In this document: positions 43,445 through 51,278 of the stretch, piece after piece
How the letters are laid out: each line of letters opens with the position of its first letter
How positions within the stretch are numbered: the first letter of the stretch is position 1
Source: Pseudoxanthomonas sp. GM95
GTDB lineage: Bacteria > Pseudomonadota > Gammaproteobacteria > Xanthomonadales > Xanthomonadaceae
Assembly: GCF_900109775.1 (NCBI RefSeq)
Contig: NZ_FOAX01000001.1
Location: forward strand, 744,001 to 808,000
DNA length: 64,000 nucleotides
Reading direction: 5' to 3'
The notes under the pieces: model-generated
What the model saw: only the letters and a program-made list of their open reading frames with translations
Databases searched by the model: none
What the model was told of the DNA's origin: nothing
Position numbers and translations under genes: made by a program

Positions 43445-45241
43445 TCAGTCGATGAACTGCAGGCGCGCCAGTTCCGCGTACAGGCCACCCTCGGTCATCA
43501 GCGCCTCATGCGTGCCCTGGGCGACGATGCGGCCGCGGTCCATGACCACGATTCGATCGGCCTTGAGCACGGTGGCCAGGCGATGGGCGATGACCAGCGT
43601 GGTGCGGCCGGCCATCAGGCGTTCCAGCGCGCTTTGCACCGCCCGCTCGCTTTGCGCGTCCAGCGCGCTGGTGGCTTCGTCCAGCAGCAGGATCGGCGCA
43701 TCCTTGAGCAGCGCACGCGCGATGGCGATGCGCTGCTGCTGGCCACCGGACAGGCGCGCGCCGCGTTCACCCAGCTGGCTGTCGTAGCCTTCCGGCAGCT
43801 CGCGCAGGAAGCCGTCGGCCTCAGCCGCGATCGCAGCCTGGTGCAATTGCTCTTCGGTGGCGTCGAGCTTGCCGTAGCGGATGTTCTCGGCGGCGCTGGC
43901 GGCGAAGATCGTGGGCGCCTGCGGCACCAGCGCGATCTGTTCGCGCAGTGCGGCCATGTCCAGCTGGCGCAGGTCCAGCCCATCGACGCGGATCGCGCCG
44001 GCCTGCACATCGTGGAAGCGCAGCAGCATCGACAGCACCGTGCTCTTGCCGGCGCCCGACGGGCCGACTAGCGCGACGGTCTCGCCCGGCTCGATGGTCA
44101 AAGTGAAATCGTCCAGCGCCGGCATGTCCGGACGCGTGGGGTAGCGGAAGGCCACGTGGTCGAACCGGATCTGCCCGCGCACCGGCAGCGGCAGCGCCAA
44201 GGTCTGCGCGGGCGCCTGCACCTGCGGGGTTTCGTCGAGCAGTTCGCCGATGCGGCCCATGCCGCCGGCCGCGCGCTGCAGCTCGTTCCACACTTCGGCC
44301 AGCGAGCCGACCGAGCCACCACCGATCAACGCATACAGCACGAACTGACCGAGCGTGCCGGCACTCATGTTGCCGGCGATCACGTCATGCGCGCCCGACC
44401 ACAGCACCAGCACGATCGCGCCGAACACCAGCGTGATCGCGCCGGCGGTGACGTAGGACTGGGCGCGGATGCGCTTGCGCGCGGTTTCCACCGAGATCGC
44501 CACGGCCGATTCGAAGCGGCCGCGCTCGTAAGGCTCGCGCGCGTGCGCCTGCACCGTGCGCACCGCGCCCAGCGATTCGCCGGCCAGGGTGTTGGCATCG
44601 GCGACGCGGTCCTGGCTGGCGCGGGAGATTTTGCCCAGCTTGCGCGCGCCCAGGATGATCGGCACCACCGCCAGCGGGATGCCGACCAGCGCGAACGCAG
44701 CCAGGCGCGGGCTGGCGATGAACATCATCACCACCGAGCCGATCACCGTGACCGAGCTGCGCACCGCCACCGACATCGCACTGCCGACCACGCTGCGCAG
44801 CAGTTCGCTGTCGGCTGAAAGCCGCGAGACCAGTTCGCCGCTGCGGTTGCGGTCGTGGAACTGCGCGTCCAGGCCCAGCAAGTGTGCGTAGAGCTGGCGG
44901 CGCAGGTCGGCGACCACGCGTTCGCCCAGCAGCGACACGAAGTAGAAGCGCGCCGCACTGGCCAGCGCCAGCACCACCGCCACGCCGAACAGCCCCAGGA
45001 ACGCCTTGTCGATGTTGGCGCCACTGCTGAAGCCGTGGTCGATCATCTGCTTGACCGCGTTGGGCAGGCTCAGCGTCGCCGCCGAGGCCACCGCCAGCGC
45101 CACCAGCCACGCGATGAACAGCCCCAGGTGCTGGCGCACGAACGGCCACAGCGCCCGCAGGCTGCCGAGCTTGGGCTTGGATTTGGTGCTGTGTTCGGTC
45201 GTGCCGGCGGCGGGGAGCGTGGAGGCCTGGGGAGACGTCAT
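43445..45241 (-). CDS. MsbA-like ABC exporter (fused membrane and ATPase domains)
   Basis: 598 residues from ATG 45241. Six membrane helices (residues ~30-320) are fused to an ATPase domain with Walker A GPSGAGKST, signature LSGGQQQR, Walker B ILLLDEAT and the H-loop IAHRL. It would work as a homodimer. The closest patterns are MsbA/LmrA-type lipid or drug exporters, and no nearby gene identifies the cargo. The first 25 residues are a polar, Ser/Thr-rich extension. The frame upstream of 45241 was excluded because it lacks membrane or family features. Confidence 0.9.
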   Translation of the reverse strand: MTSPQASTLPAAGTTEHSTKSKPKLGSLRALWPFVRQHLGLFIAWLVALAVASAATLSLPNAVKQMIDHGFSSGANIDKAFLGLFGVAVVLALASAARFYFVSLLGERVVADLRRQLYAHLLGLDAQFHDRNRSGELVSRLSADSELLRSVVGSAMSVAVRSSVTVIGSVVMMFIASPRLAAFALVGIPLAVVPIILGARKLGKISRASQDRVADANTLAGESLGAVRTVQAHAREPYERGRFESAVAISVETARKRIRAQSYVTAGAITLVFGAIVLVLWSGAHDVIAGNMSAGTLGQFVLYALIGGGSVGSLAEVWNELQRAAGGMGRIGELLDETPQVQAPAQTLALPLPVRGQIRFDHVAFRYPTRPDMPALDDFTLTIEPGETVALVGPSGAGKSTVLSMLLRFHDVQAGAIRVDGLDLRQLDMAALREQIALVPQAPTIFAASAAENIRYGKLDATEEQLHQAAIAAEADGFLRELPEGYDSQLGERGARLSGGQQQRIAIARALLKDAPILLLDEATSALDAQSERAVQSALERLMAGRTTLVIAHRLATVLKADRIVVMDRGRIVAQGTHEALMTEGGLYAELARLQFID

Positions 45242-45335
45242 GGAGGTTCCGGCAAAAAAGGAGGTGCAATGCGGCGCAGCCATCGACCGCCGCCCGCTAC
45301 GGAGGTTCCCGAGGCGGGAACCCGCGCGGCCAGCA

Positions 45336-45947
45336 TCAGCCCGCGGCCGTGGATACGGCGTCGGCCGGGCCAGGCCATCGCACCCGATCACGGGTGGCGT
45401 CGCGCAGGTGGTTTTTCAAGGTGTCGGCCTGGTCGGCGGGCAGGCGCAGGGTCAGGCGCGCGCCCTGCGCGTCGAAGGCCTCGTCGCGCTTCTCCGCGCC
45501 GAAGGCCGCCAGCGCAGCGTGCACGTGGCCCAGGTCGTCGAAGCTGCAGGCGATCTCAAGTTCGATCAGTTGCAGCAGCGGCAGGCGCGGTGCCTCGCGC
45601 AGGGCGCTGGCGGTGCAGCCGCCGTAGGCGCGGACCAGGCCGCCGACGCCCAGCTTGATGCCGCCGTACCAGCGCGTGACCACCACGGCGATCTGGTCGA
45701 AGCCGGCGCCGTCGATGGCGGCCAGGATCGGCCGGCCCGCGCTGCCGCCGGGTTCGCCATCGTCGCTGGAGCGGAACGCCTCACCCACGCGCCAGGCCCA
45801 GCAGTTGTGGGTGGCGCCGATTTCGCTCGCACTGGCGATGAAGGCCATCGCCGCGTCGGCCGACGCGGCCGGCCCGGCGTGGACGATGAAGCGGCTGTGC
45901 TTGATTCCGGTTTCCTGCCGGAGCGGGCCGGCCAGCGTGTCGCTCAT
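45336..45947 (-). CDS. yigZ: YigZ/IMPACT family protein
   Basis: 203 residues, close to the 204 of E. coli YigZ. The family block is plain: SSDDGEPGGSAGRPIL and VTRWYGGIKLGVGGLVRAYG. IMPACT-type proteins bind translation factors in eukaryotes; the bacterial role is unknown. The ATG overlaps the stop of the proline-rich anti-sigma gene (ATGA at 45944), so it is probably translated as part of the sigma/anti-sigma operon. Confidence 0.9.
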   Translation of the reverse strand: MSDTLAGPLRQETGIKHSRFIVHAGPAASADAAMAFIASASEIGATHNCWAWRVGEAFRSSDDGEPGGSAGRPILAAIDGAGFDQIAVVVTRWYGGIKLGVGGLVRAYGGCTASALREAPRLPLLQLIELEIACSFDDLGHVHAALAAFGAEKRDEAFDAQGARLTLRLPADQADTLKNHLRDATRDRVRWPGPADAVSTAAG

Positions 45948-47083
45948 GGCAGCAGCGGACGCAGGTCCTCGGGGATCGCCACGTCCGGGTGCTGCTGCAC
46001 GAAGGCCTGCAGGCTGGCCCGTGCCAGCGCGCTGTCGCCCTCGAAGCGGTGCCGGCGGATGGCCTGCAGCCATTGGTCGGCGGAGAGTTGGCGGTCCTCC
46101 GCGACCTGCCGGCGCACGTTGGCTGCCGGACTGACGGCAACCGCGCGATCGGCGGCCGGTCTCGGGATCTGCGGGGGCACGGCGGGGAGAGCGTAATTTG
46201 CCGAAGCAGCCTGCTGGGCGGCGCGCAGTTGCTCAACGGCGCCTGGCGCACTTTTCTGCGCCTGCTCGCGCTTGAGCTGCACGGACTGAGCGAGCGTCGC
46301 GGCAGCGGCCCGTGCCTCAAGTTGATCGGACTCGGTGGCTACAACCGGCGGTGGCGGTGGCGGTGGCGGAGCAAAAGCGTCTTCCGTATCAGTGACCCGC
46401 GACGCCCGTGGTGCGGGCGGGGAGGGCGGCGCAGGCGGGCTGTAAGTCATCGCGGGCGCAGGTGCCGCTGCTTCCGGCGCGGCCGGGGCCGGTGCAGGCG
46501 GTGGTTCCGGGGCAGGCGGCGGAACCTCGCGAATCTCGGGGGCTTCGGGCGGGGGCGGCAGCGGCATGGCCTTCGGTGCCGGTGGCACCGACGCGCGCGG
46601 ACGTGCCGCAGCTTCGGCGGCGGCGTCGACCTTGGCCATCGGCGCGGCGGGCGCGGGGCTTTCGTTTTGAAGCAGCGGGGCCGGCGCGGCATCGCTGGCC
46701 GCGCCGGTCTCGTAGACGCGCTCGGTCGTGCGCTGCGGGCGCAGCTGCCAGCTGATCGTCACCGCCAGCAGGACCGAGGCGGCCACGCCCAGGCCGAGCG
46801 TCCAGCGCCGTTGAGCCGGGCGACGGCGGGACGGCATCACGGCCGGCCGGGTTGGCGCCGCAACCGCTTCGGGTGTCGAAGCCGTGGCCGGTGCGGAAGC
46901 GACCAAAGGGGGGGCTGATGACACGGGCGTTTCACTGGTGCGATCGGCGTCCACGGCCGCTTGCGCCATCGCCAGGATGCGCGCGTCCAGCGATGGACCC
47001 GGTTCGGCCGGGCCGGCACCGCGACCCAGGCGCTGGGCCAGGGCGCGTTCTTCCGGGCTCAGGGGCTCGCGCGGCGTGGTCAT
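45944..47083 (-). CDS. Proline-rich membrane protein, likely anti-sigma factor
   Basis: 379 residues. A cytoplasmic N-terminus (~90 residues) is followed by one membrane helix (residues ~93-113, WTLGLGVAASVLLAVTI). The ~250-residue periplasmic part is dominated by Pro and Ala (runs such as PPPPPPPP). The C-terminal ~45 residues look folded (QWLQAIRRHRFEGDSALARASLQAF). Position directly after an ECF sigma gene with an ATGA overlap, and the membrane topology, argue for an anti-sigma role. No known anti-sigma motif is recognisable, so this rests on context. Confidence 0.7.
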   Translation of the reverse strand: MTTPREPLSPEERALAQRLGRGAGPAEPGPSLDARILAMAQAAVDADRTSETPVSSAPPLVASAPATASTPEAVAAPTRPAVMPSRRRPAQRRWTLGLGVAASVLLAVTISWQLRPQRTTERVYETGAASDAAPAPLLQNESPAPAAPMAKVDAAAEAAARPRASVPPAPKAMPLPPPPEAPEIREVPPPAPEPPPAPAPAAPEAAAPAPAMTYSPPAPPSPPAPRASRVTDTEDAFAPPPPPPPPVVATESDQLEARAAAATLAQSVQLKREQAQKSAPGAVEQLRAAQQAASANYALPAVPPQIPRPAADRAVAVSPAANVRRQVAEDRQLSADQWLQAIRRHRFEGDSALARASLQAFVQQHPDVAIPEDLRPLLP

Positions 47084-47634
47084 GCGCCGATCCCCGCGCG
47101 CAGCTTGTCCATGGCGTATCGCAGCCGTGATTTCACGGTTTCCCGGCCGACACCGGTGATCTGCCCGATCTCCTCCAGGGTCAGTTCCTGCTCCAGTCGC
47201 AAAATCAGGACCTCGCGTTGTTCTTCCGGCAGCGCGTCCAGGGCGCGCTGCAGGTCGCGGCGCTGCTCGAACTCGGACAGCTGCCGCTCGGGGGTTTCAG
47301 GGTCGGGCACCTGCGCGGTGCGCGCATCGGCATCCTCGGGCGCGGCGGGGCGGTGCTTCTGCGCACGCCAATGGTCGTTCAGCCGGTTGTGGGCGATCCG
47401 GAACAGCCACGTGGAAAACGCCGCGTCCGGCTGCCAGCTGTCGCGCGCGGCGATCACCCGCTGCCAGACATCCTGGAACAGCTCGTCGGCCAGCGCGGTG
47501 TTGCGCAGCTGGCGCATCAGGAACCGATACAGCGGTCCGCGATGGCGACCATAGAGCTGCTCGAACGCGCGCACGTCGCCGGCGGCGTAGGCCAGCATCA
47601 GCACGTCATCGGTGGGCTCTGCCGCGTCGTTCAC
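47080..47634 (-). CDS. ECF RNA polymerase sigma factor
   Basis: 184 residues from GTG 47634. Region 2 (FEQLYGRHRGPLYRFLMRQL and ADELFQDVWQRVI) and region 4 (LPEEQREVLILRLEQELTLEEIGQITGV, then ETVKSRLRYAMDKL) are complete. It is not RpoE and differs from the sigma factor at 21346. The open frame upstream of 47634 has no sigma features. It is followed by the putative anti-sigma gene and yigZ, and is divergent from the GGDEF-EAL gene. Confidence 0.88.
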   Translation of the reverse strand: MNDAAEPTDDVLMLAYAAGDVRAFEQLYGRHRGPLYRFLMRQLRNTALADELFQDVWQRVIAARDSWQPDAAFSTWLFRIAHNRLNDHWRAQKHRPAAPEDADARTAQVPDPETPERQLSEFEQRRDLQRALDALPEEQREVLILRLEQELTLEEIGQITGVGRETVKSRLRYAMDKLRAGIGA

Positions 47635-47722
47635 GGGCGCAAGCCTACGTTGTGTGGCCGCGGTCTCAAAGCAGGAGCGAGCCCGATGACGAGTTGCCGC
47701 CGTGGCGCTTCCGTGATAACCG

Positions 47723-47740
47723 GTTGCGTATACTTGCAAC
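47723..47740 (+). promoter_or_regulatory. TATACT -10 element framed by an inverted repeat
   Basis: TATACT (47729-47734) lies inside GTTGC-N8-GCAAC (47723-47727 and 47736-47740), in the 248-base gap between the divergent sigma-factor and GGDEF-EAL genes. Rightward transcription from here would give a leader of about 140 bases. A regulator bound to the repeat would cover the -10 directly. The -35 match is poor. Confidence 0.4.
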
Positions 47741-47882
47741 GTGGGAGATGTGACGTGTGCCATGCCTATGGAAACGCACACCTGCCCACTCCGGGGTCGA
47801 TCCCGCAGCCGGGCCGTTCAGAGCTGGCGCGCATCGACATCTGCGGCCGCGAAGGGCGTGCCTGTTGAAAGGGGGAAACCAA

Positions 47883-50783
47883 ATGTCTGGCCAGACCGCT
47901 CCTGCCAACGTGCAGACCGGTGCCCACGCTGTGGCGACTGACGCCGTGGCGCAGGTGCTGTGCGGCCTGCTGCCGGTAGGTGGGCATGTGGTGGCGTGCT
48001 GGCGCGACTGGGCGATCGGCGCGGGCGGCGCGGCCACGGCCGAGGTGCCGGGCTTCCTCAAGCGGCAGGCCGAACAAGCCCTGTGGGACAGCCAGCCTGC
48101 GCCGTCGCAGGACCCGACGATGCTGCTGCTGGCCTGGTCCAACCAGGAAGGCAACGCGCGCATGTCGGTGGCCGCCAGCGTGCCGGCGCCGCTGCCGGCG
48201 GCCCAGGCACAGGCCTGGCAGGATGCGGCGCGGGCGTTGATCGGCGCCACGCTGGAAGCCGAGCGCGCCCAAGCCCGCGTGGTGTCGCTGGAAAAATCCA
48301 AGCGCCTGCAGCAGGCGCTATACGAGATCGCCGACGTGGCCAGCGCCGATCTCGAAATGCACGAAATGCTGCGCCGGATCCACGTCGTGATCGGCACGCT
48401 GATGTATGCGGAGAACTGCTACATCGTGCTGTACGACGATGTCCGGCGCACGGTGCGCTTCCTCTATTTCGCCGATCTGATCGACCCGTACGTGGCCGAG
48501 CCGGACCGTGAGTTCAGCGAGGAGGAAATGCACAACAGCATGACCATGGGGCTGCTGCAGCATGGCCAGCCGCTGCGTGGACCATCGACGGTCGTGCGCC
48601 AGCGTCTGGGCGTGGTGCCCGACGTCAGCCACGGCCCGGACAGTCTGGACTGGCTGGGCGTGCCGATGCGCCGCGACGACCGTGTCTGCGGCGCGATCGT
48701 GGTGCAGAGCTACGACACTCCGGCCAGCTACACCGACGAGGACCGCGCGCTGCTGGCCTACGTGGCCCAGCACATCCTCACCGCGATGGATCGTCGCCAT
48801 GCGCATGAGGAGCTGGAAGGCCGCATCCAGGAGCGCACCCGCGAACTGCAGCTGGCCAACCGCGAGCTGCAGGCCGAGATCATCGAACGCAAGCGTGCCG
48901 AGAAGCTGCAGGGCGCGCTGTTCCGCATCACGGACCTGGCCAACACCTCGGCGACGCTGGAGCATTTCTATTCGGCCGTGCACGGCGTGGTGGATGAGCT
49001 GATCGTCGCGCGCAATTTCTACATCGCGCTACTGGGCGAAGATGGCCAATCGCTGCATTTCCCGTACTCGATCGATGAGCGCGATCCGGTGCGCAAGTCG
49101 CGCCGGGTCAGCCAGGGCCTGACCGAGTTCGTGATCGACACCAGCAAGCCGCTGCTGGCCGATCCCAATGTGGTGGCCACGCTGACCGACGAAGGCCAGC
49201 TGGTACAGCACGGCCCGCCGGCGCACAGCTGGCTGGGCGTGCCACTGCTGCAGGGCGGCGAGACGCGCGGCTGCGTGGTGGTGCAGAGCTATTCGCCTGA
49301 AGTGCGCTACACCGCACACGACCAGAACCTGCTGAGTTTCGTGGCCCACCACATCGGCAATGGTCTGTCGCGCCAGCGTGCGCGCGAGTCGCTCCGCACC
49401 GCGCACTTTGAGCTGGAGCGCCGGGTCGAGGAGCGCACTTTCGAGCTGGCCGAGGCCAATGCCAAGCTGATGGCGCAGATGGGCGAACGCCTGCGCGCCG
49501 AGCAGCGCCTGACCTACCAGGCCACGCACGATGCGCTGACGGGACTGCCCAACCGCGCGTTCCTGCTGGACAGCCTGGCCGCGGCGATTGCGCGGGCACG
49601 GCTGGGGCAGGGCAGCGATTTCGCCGTGCTGTTCATGGACCTGGACCGCTTCAAACTGGTCAACGATTCCATCGGCCACGCGGCCGGCGACGAGCTGCTG
49701 ATCGAAGTGGCCCGCCGGATCACCGCGCAGGTCCGCGATGGCGACCTGGTCGCGCGCCTGGGCGGCGACGAGTTCGCGATGGTCATCCACTACCACGCCG
49801 ATGCGCGCGAAGTGGTCGACTTCGCCTCGCGCCTGCTTGAGGCACTCAACCAGCCGATGTGGGTGGCCGGGCGCGAGCTGTTCCCCGCGGCCAGCATCGG
49901 CATCGCGGCCTGGCATCCGCGCTACCAGAGTGGCGAAGAACTCCTGCGCGACGCCGACGCCGCGATGTACCGCGCCAAGGCGCAGGGCCGTGATCGCAGC
50001 GCGGTGTTCGACGAGGCCATGCGCGAGGCCGCGATGCGCAGCCTGGACCTGGAAGCCGACCTGCGTCGTGCCATCAACGGCCGCGATTTCAGCCCGTTCT
50101 ACCAGCCGATCGTGCGCCTGCAGGACGGCCAGGCGATCGGCCACGAAGCCCTCCTGCGCTGGCACCACGAGCGCCGCGGCCTGCTGCTGCCGGCCGAGTT
50201 CATCGCCCTGGGCGAAGACAGCGGCCTGATCGAACAGGTCGACTGGCTGCTGTACGAGCAGGTCGCCCAGCGCATCGCCAGCGGCGTGGACGGCTACATC
50301 TCGGTGAACGTGTCGCCGCGGCATTTCCGCTCGCCGGACTTCGCCGAACGCCTGCTGGCGCTGTTGCGTGGCGTAGGCGCCAACCCGGCGCAGCTGCGCG
50401 TCGAACTGACCGAGATGGCGCTGCTGGACGATGCGCCGCGCACGCTGCGCATGCTGCAGCTGCTGCGCGAGAACGGCGTGCTGGCCCAGCTGGACGATTT
50501 CGGCACAGGCTTCTCGGCGCTGTCCTACCTGCATCGGTTCCCGATTTCGGCATTGAAGATCGACCGCAGCTTCATTTCCGGCATCTCCAGCGCGAGCCGC
50601 CCGGAGAGCGTCGGCCTGGTCCGCGCGATCCTGGCGCTGGCCGGCACGCTGGGCATCGAAACGATCGCCGAAGGCGTGGAAACGCAGGCGCAGATGGAAG
50701 CCCTGCAGGGCCTGGGCTGCAGCTATGCGCAGGGGTATTTCCTGGGGCGTCCGGGCCCGGTGCTGGGCGAACGGGTGCTGTGA
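47883..50783 (+). CDS. GAF-GAF-GGDEF-EAL cyclic-di-GMP enzyme
   Basis: 966 residues from ATG 47883, which has AAAGGGGGA upstream. Two GAF sensor domains (about residues 150-310 and 365-520) are joined by coiled-coil helices. A GGDEF domain with an intact active site (residues 627-631) and an inhibitory RxxD site (RDGD) five residues ahead follows. The EAL domain carries EALLRW (from Glu755), DDFGTGFSAL, KIDRSFI and EGVET, so both synthesis and breakdown of c-di-GMP look possible. The GAF ligands are unknown. It is cytoplasmic, with no membrane segment. Confidence 0.94.
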   Translation: MSGQTAPANVQTGAHAVATDAVAQVLCGLLPVGGHVVACWRDWAIGAGGAATAEVPGFLKRQAEQALWDSQPAPSQDPTMLLLAWSNQEGNARMSVAASVPAPLPAAQAQAWQDAARALIGATLEAERAQARVVSLEKSKRLQQALYEIADVASADLEMHEMLRRIHVVIGTLMYAENCYIVLYDDVRRTVRFLYFADLIDPYVAEPDREFSEEEMHNSMTMGLLQHGQPLRGPSTVVRQRLGVVPDVSHGPDSLDWLGVPMRRDDRVCGAIVVQSYDTPASYTDEDRALLAYVAQHILTAMDRRHAHEELEGRIQERTRELQLANRELQAEIIERKRAEKLQGALFRITDLANTSATLEHFYSAVHGVVDELIVARNFYIALLGEDGQSLHFPYSIDERDPVRKSRRVSQGLTEFVIDTSKPLLADPNVVATLTDEGQLVQHGPPAHSWLGVPLLQGGETRGCVVVQSYSPEVRYTAHDQNLLSFVAHHIGNGLSRQRARESLRTAHFELERRVEERTFELAEANAKLMAQMGERLRAEQRLTYQATHDALTGLPNRAFLLDSLAAAIARARLGQGSDFAVLFMDLDRFKLVNDSIGHAAGDELLIEVARRITAQVRDGDLVARLGGDEFAMVIHYHADAREVVDFASRLLEALNQPMWVAGRELFPAASIGIAAWHPRYQSGEELLRDADAAMYRAKAQGRDRSAVFDEAMREAAMRSLDLEADLRRAINGRDFSPFYQPIVRLQDGQAIGHEALLRWHHERRGLLLPAEFIALGEDSGLIEQVDWLLYEQVAQRIASGVDGYISVNVSPRHFRSPDFAERLLALLRGVGANPAQLRVELTEMALLDDAPRTLRMLQLLRENGVLAQLDDFGTGFSALSYLHRFPISALKIDRSFISGISSASRPESVGLVRAILALAGTLGIETIAEGVETQAQMEALQGLGCSYAQGYFLGRPGPVLGERVL

Positions 50784-50816
50784 CCGGCGCCTGATCGGGC
50801 CATCCGGCCCGCTGGA

Positions 50817-51104
50817 TCAGAAGACGATATCGATCCGTTCCACATCGGCCTGCGTGTCGGCCTGCGACGTGGCCGTCCACAGGGCGGCCGGAGCGCTGGT
50901 CGCATGCACGGCCGTCGGAGCCGGCGTTTCGGGCGAGCAACTGACGTTCACCGCGGTGTCGTGGGTGATCGTGCAGGTCGGCACCACCTTCAGCCTCACT
51001 GCCATGGCGGCCTGGCTGTTGCCTTCATCAGCCATCGCAGGCGCGGCGACGGCCGCAAGCAGGAGGGCAACGATCAGGAGCAGGCGCGGGGTGGTGCGGG
51101 ACAT
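50817..51104 (-). CDS. Small exported protein with one cysteine pair
   Basis: 95 residues from ATG 51104. The signal peptide ends in APAMA (residue ~25). The mature ~70 residues contain two cysteines (PTCTITH and VSCSPE), in a pattern loosely like the start of spore-coat-U/chaperone-usher subunit domains, but too short to be one. It lies between the GGDEF-EAL and VWA genes on the minus strand. I assign no function. Confidence 0.6.
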   Translation of the reverse strand: MSRTTPRLLLIVALLLAAVAAPAMADEGNSQAAMAVRLKVVPTCTITHDTAVNVSCSPETPAPTAVHATSAPAALWTATSQADTQADVERIDIVF

Positions 51105-51235
51105 GTCAGAAGATGGCGAACTGTGCTGAGCGTATGTTATCCGCACATATGTACAGTGATCCTCACGTCCGGTCGTTTCTTTGGTCGCAAGGCCCCGGCT
51201 GTTCCGCCGGCCGGGACGAACCCCGTATTCAGCAA

Positions 51236-51270
51236 GACGCCCCCGGCGGCTTAAGCGCGCCGGGGGCGTC
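51236..51270 (-). terminator. Long hairpin downstream of the VWA gene
   Basis: GACGCCCCCGGCG (51236-51248) and CGCCGGGGGCGTC (51258-51270) are perfect 13-base inverted repeats around a nine-base loop, nine bases past the VWA stop. The minus-strand sequence after the stem starts TTGCTG, so only two T follow. Termination is likely but imperfect. Confidence 0.65.
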
Positions 51271-51278
51271 CATAGCCA

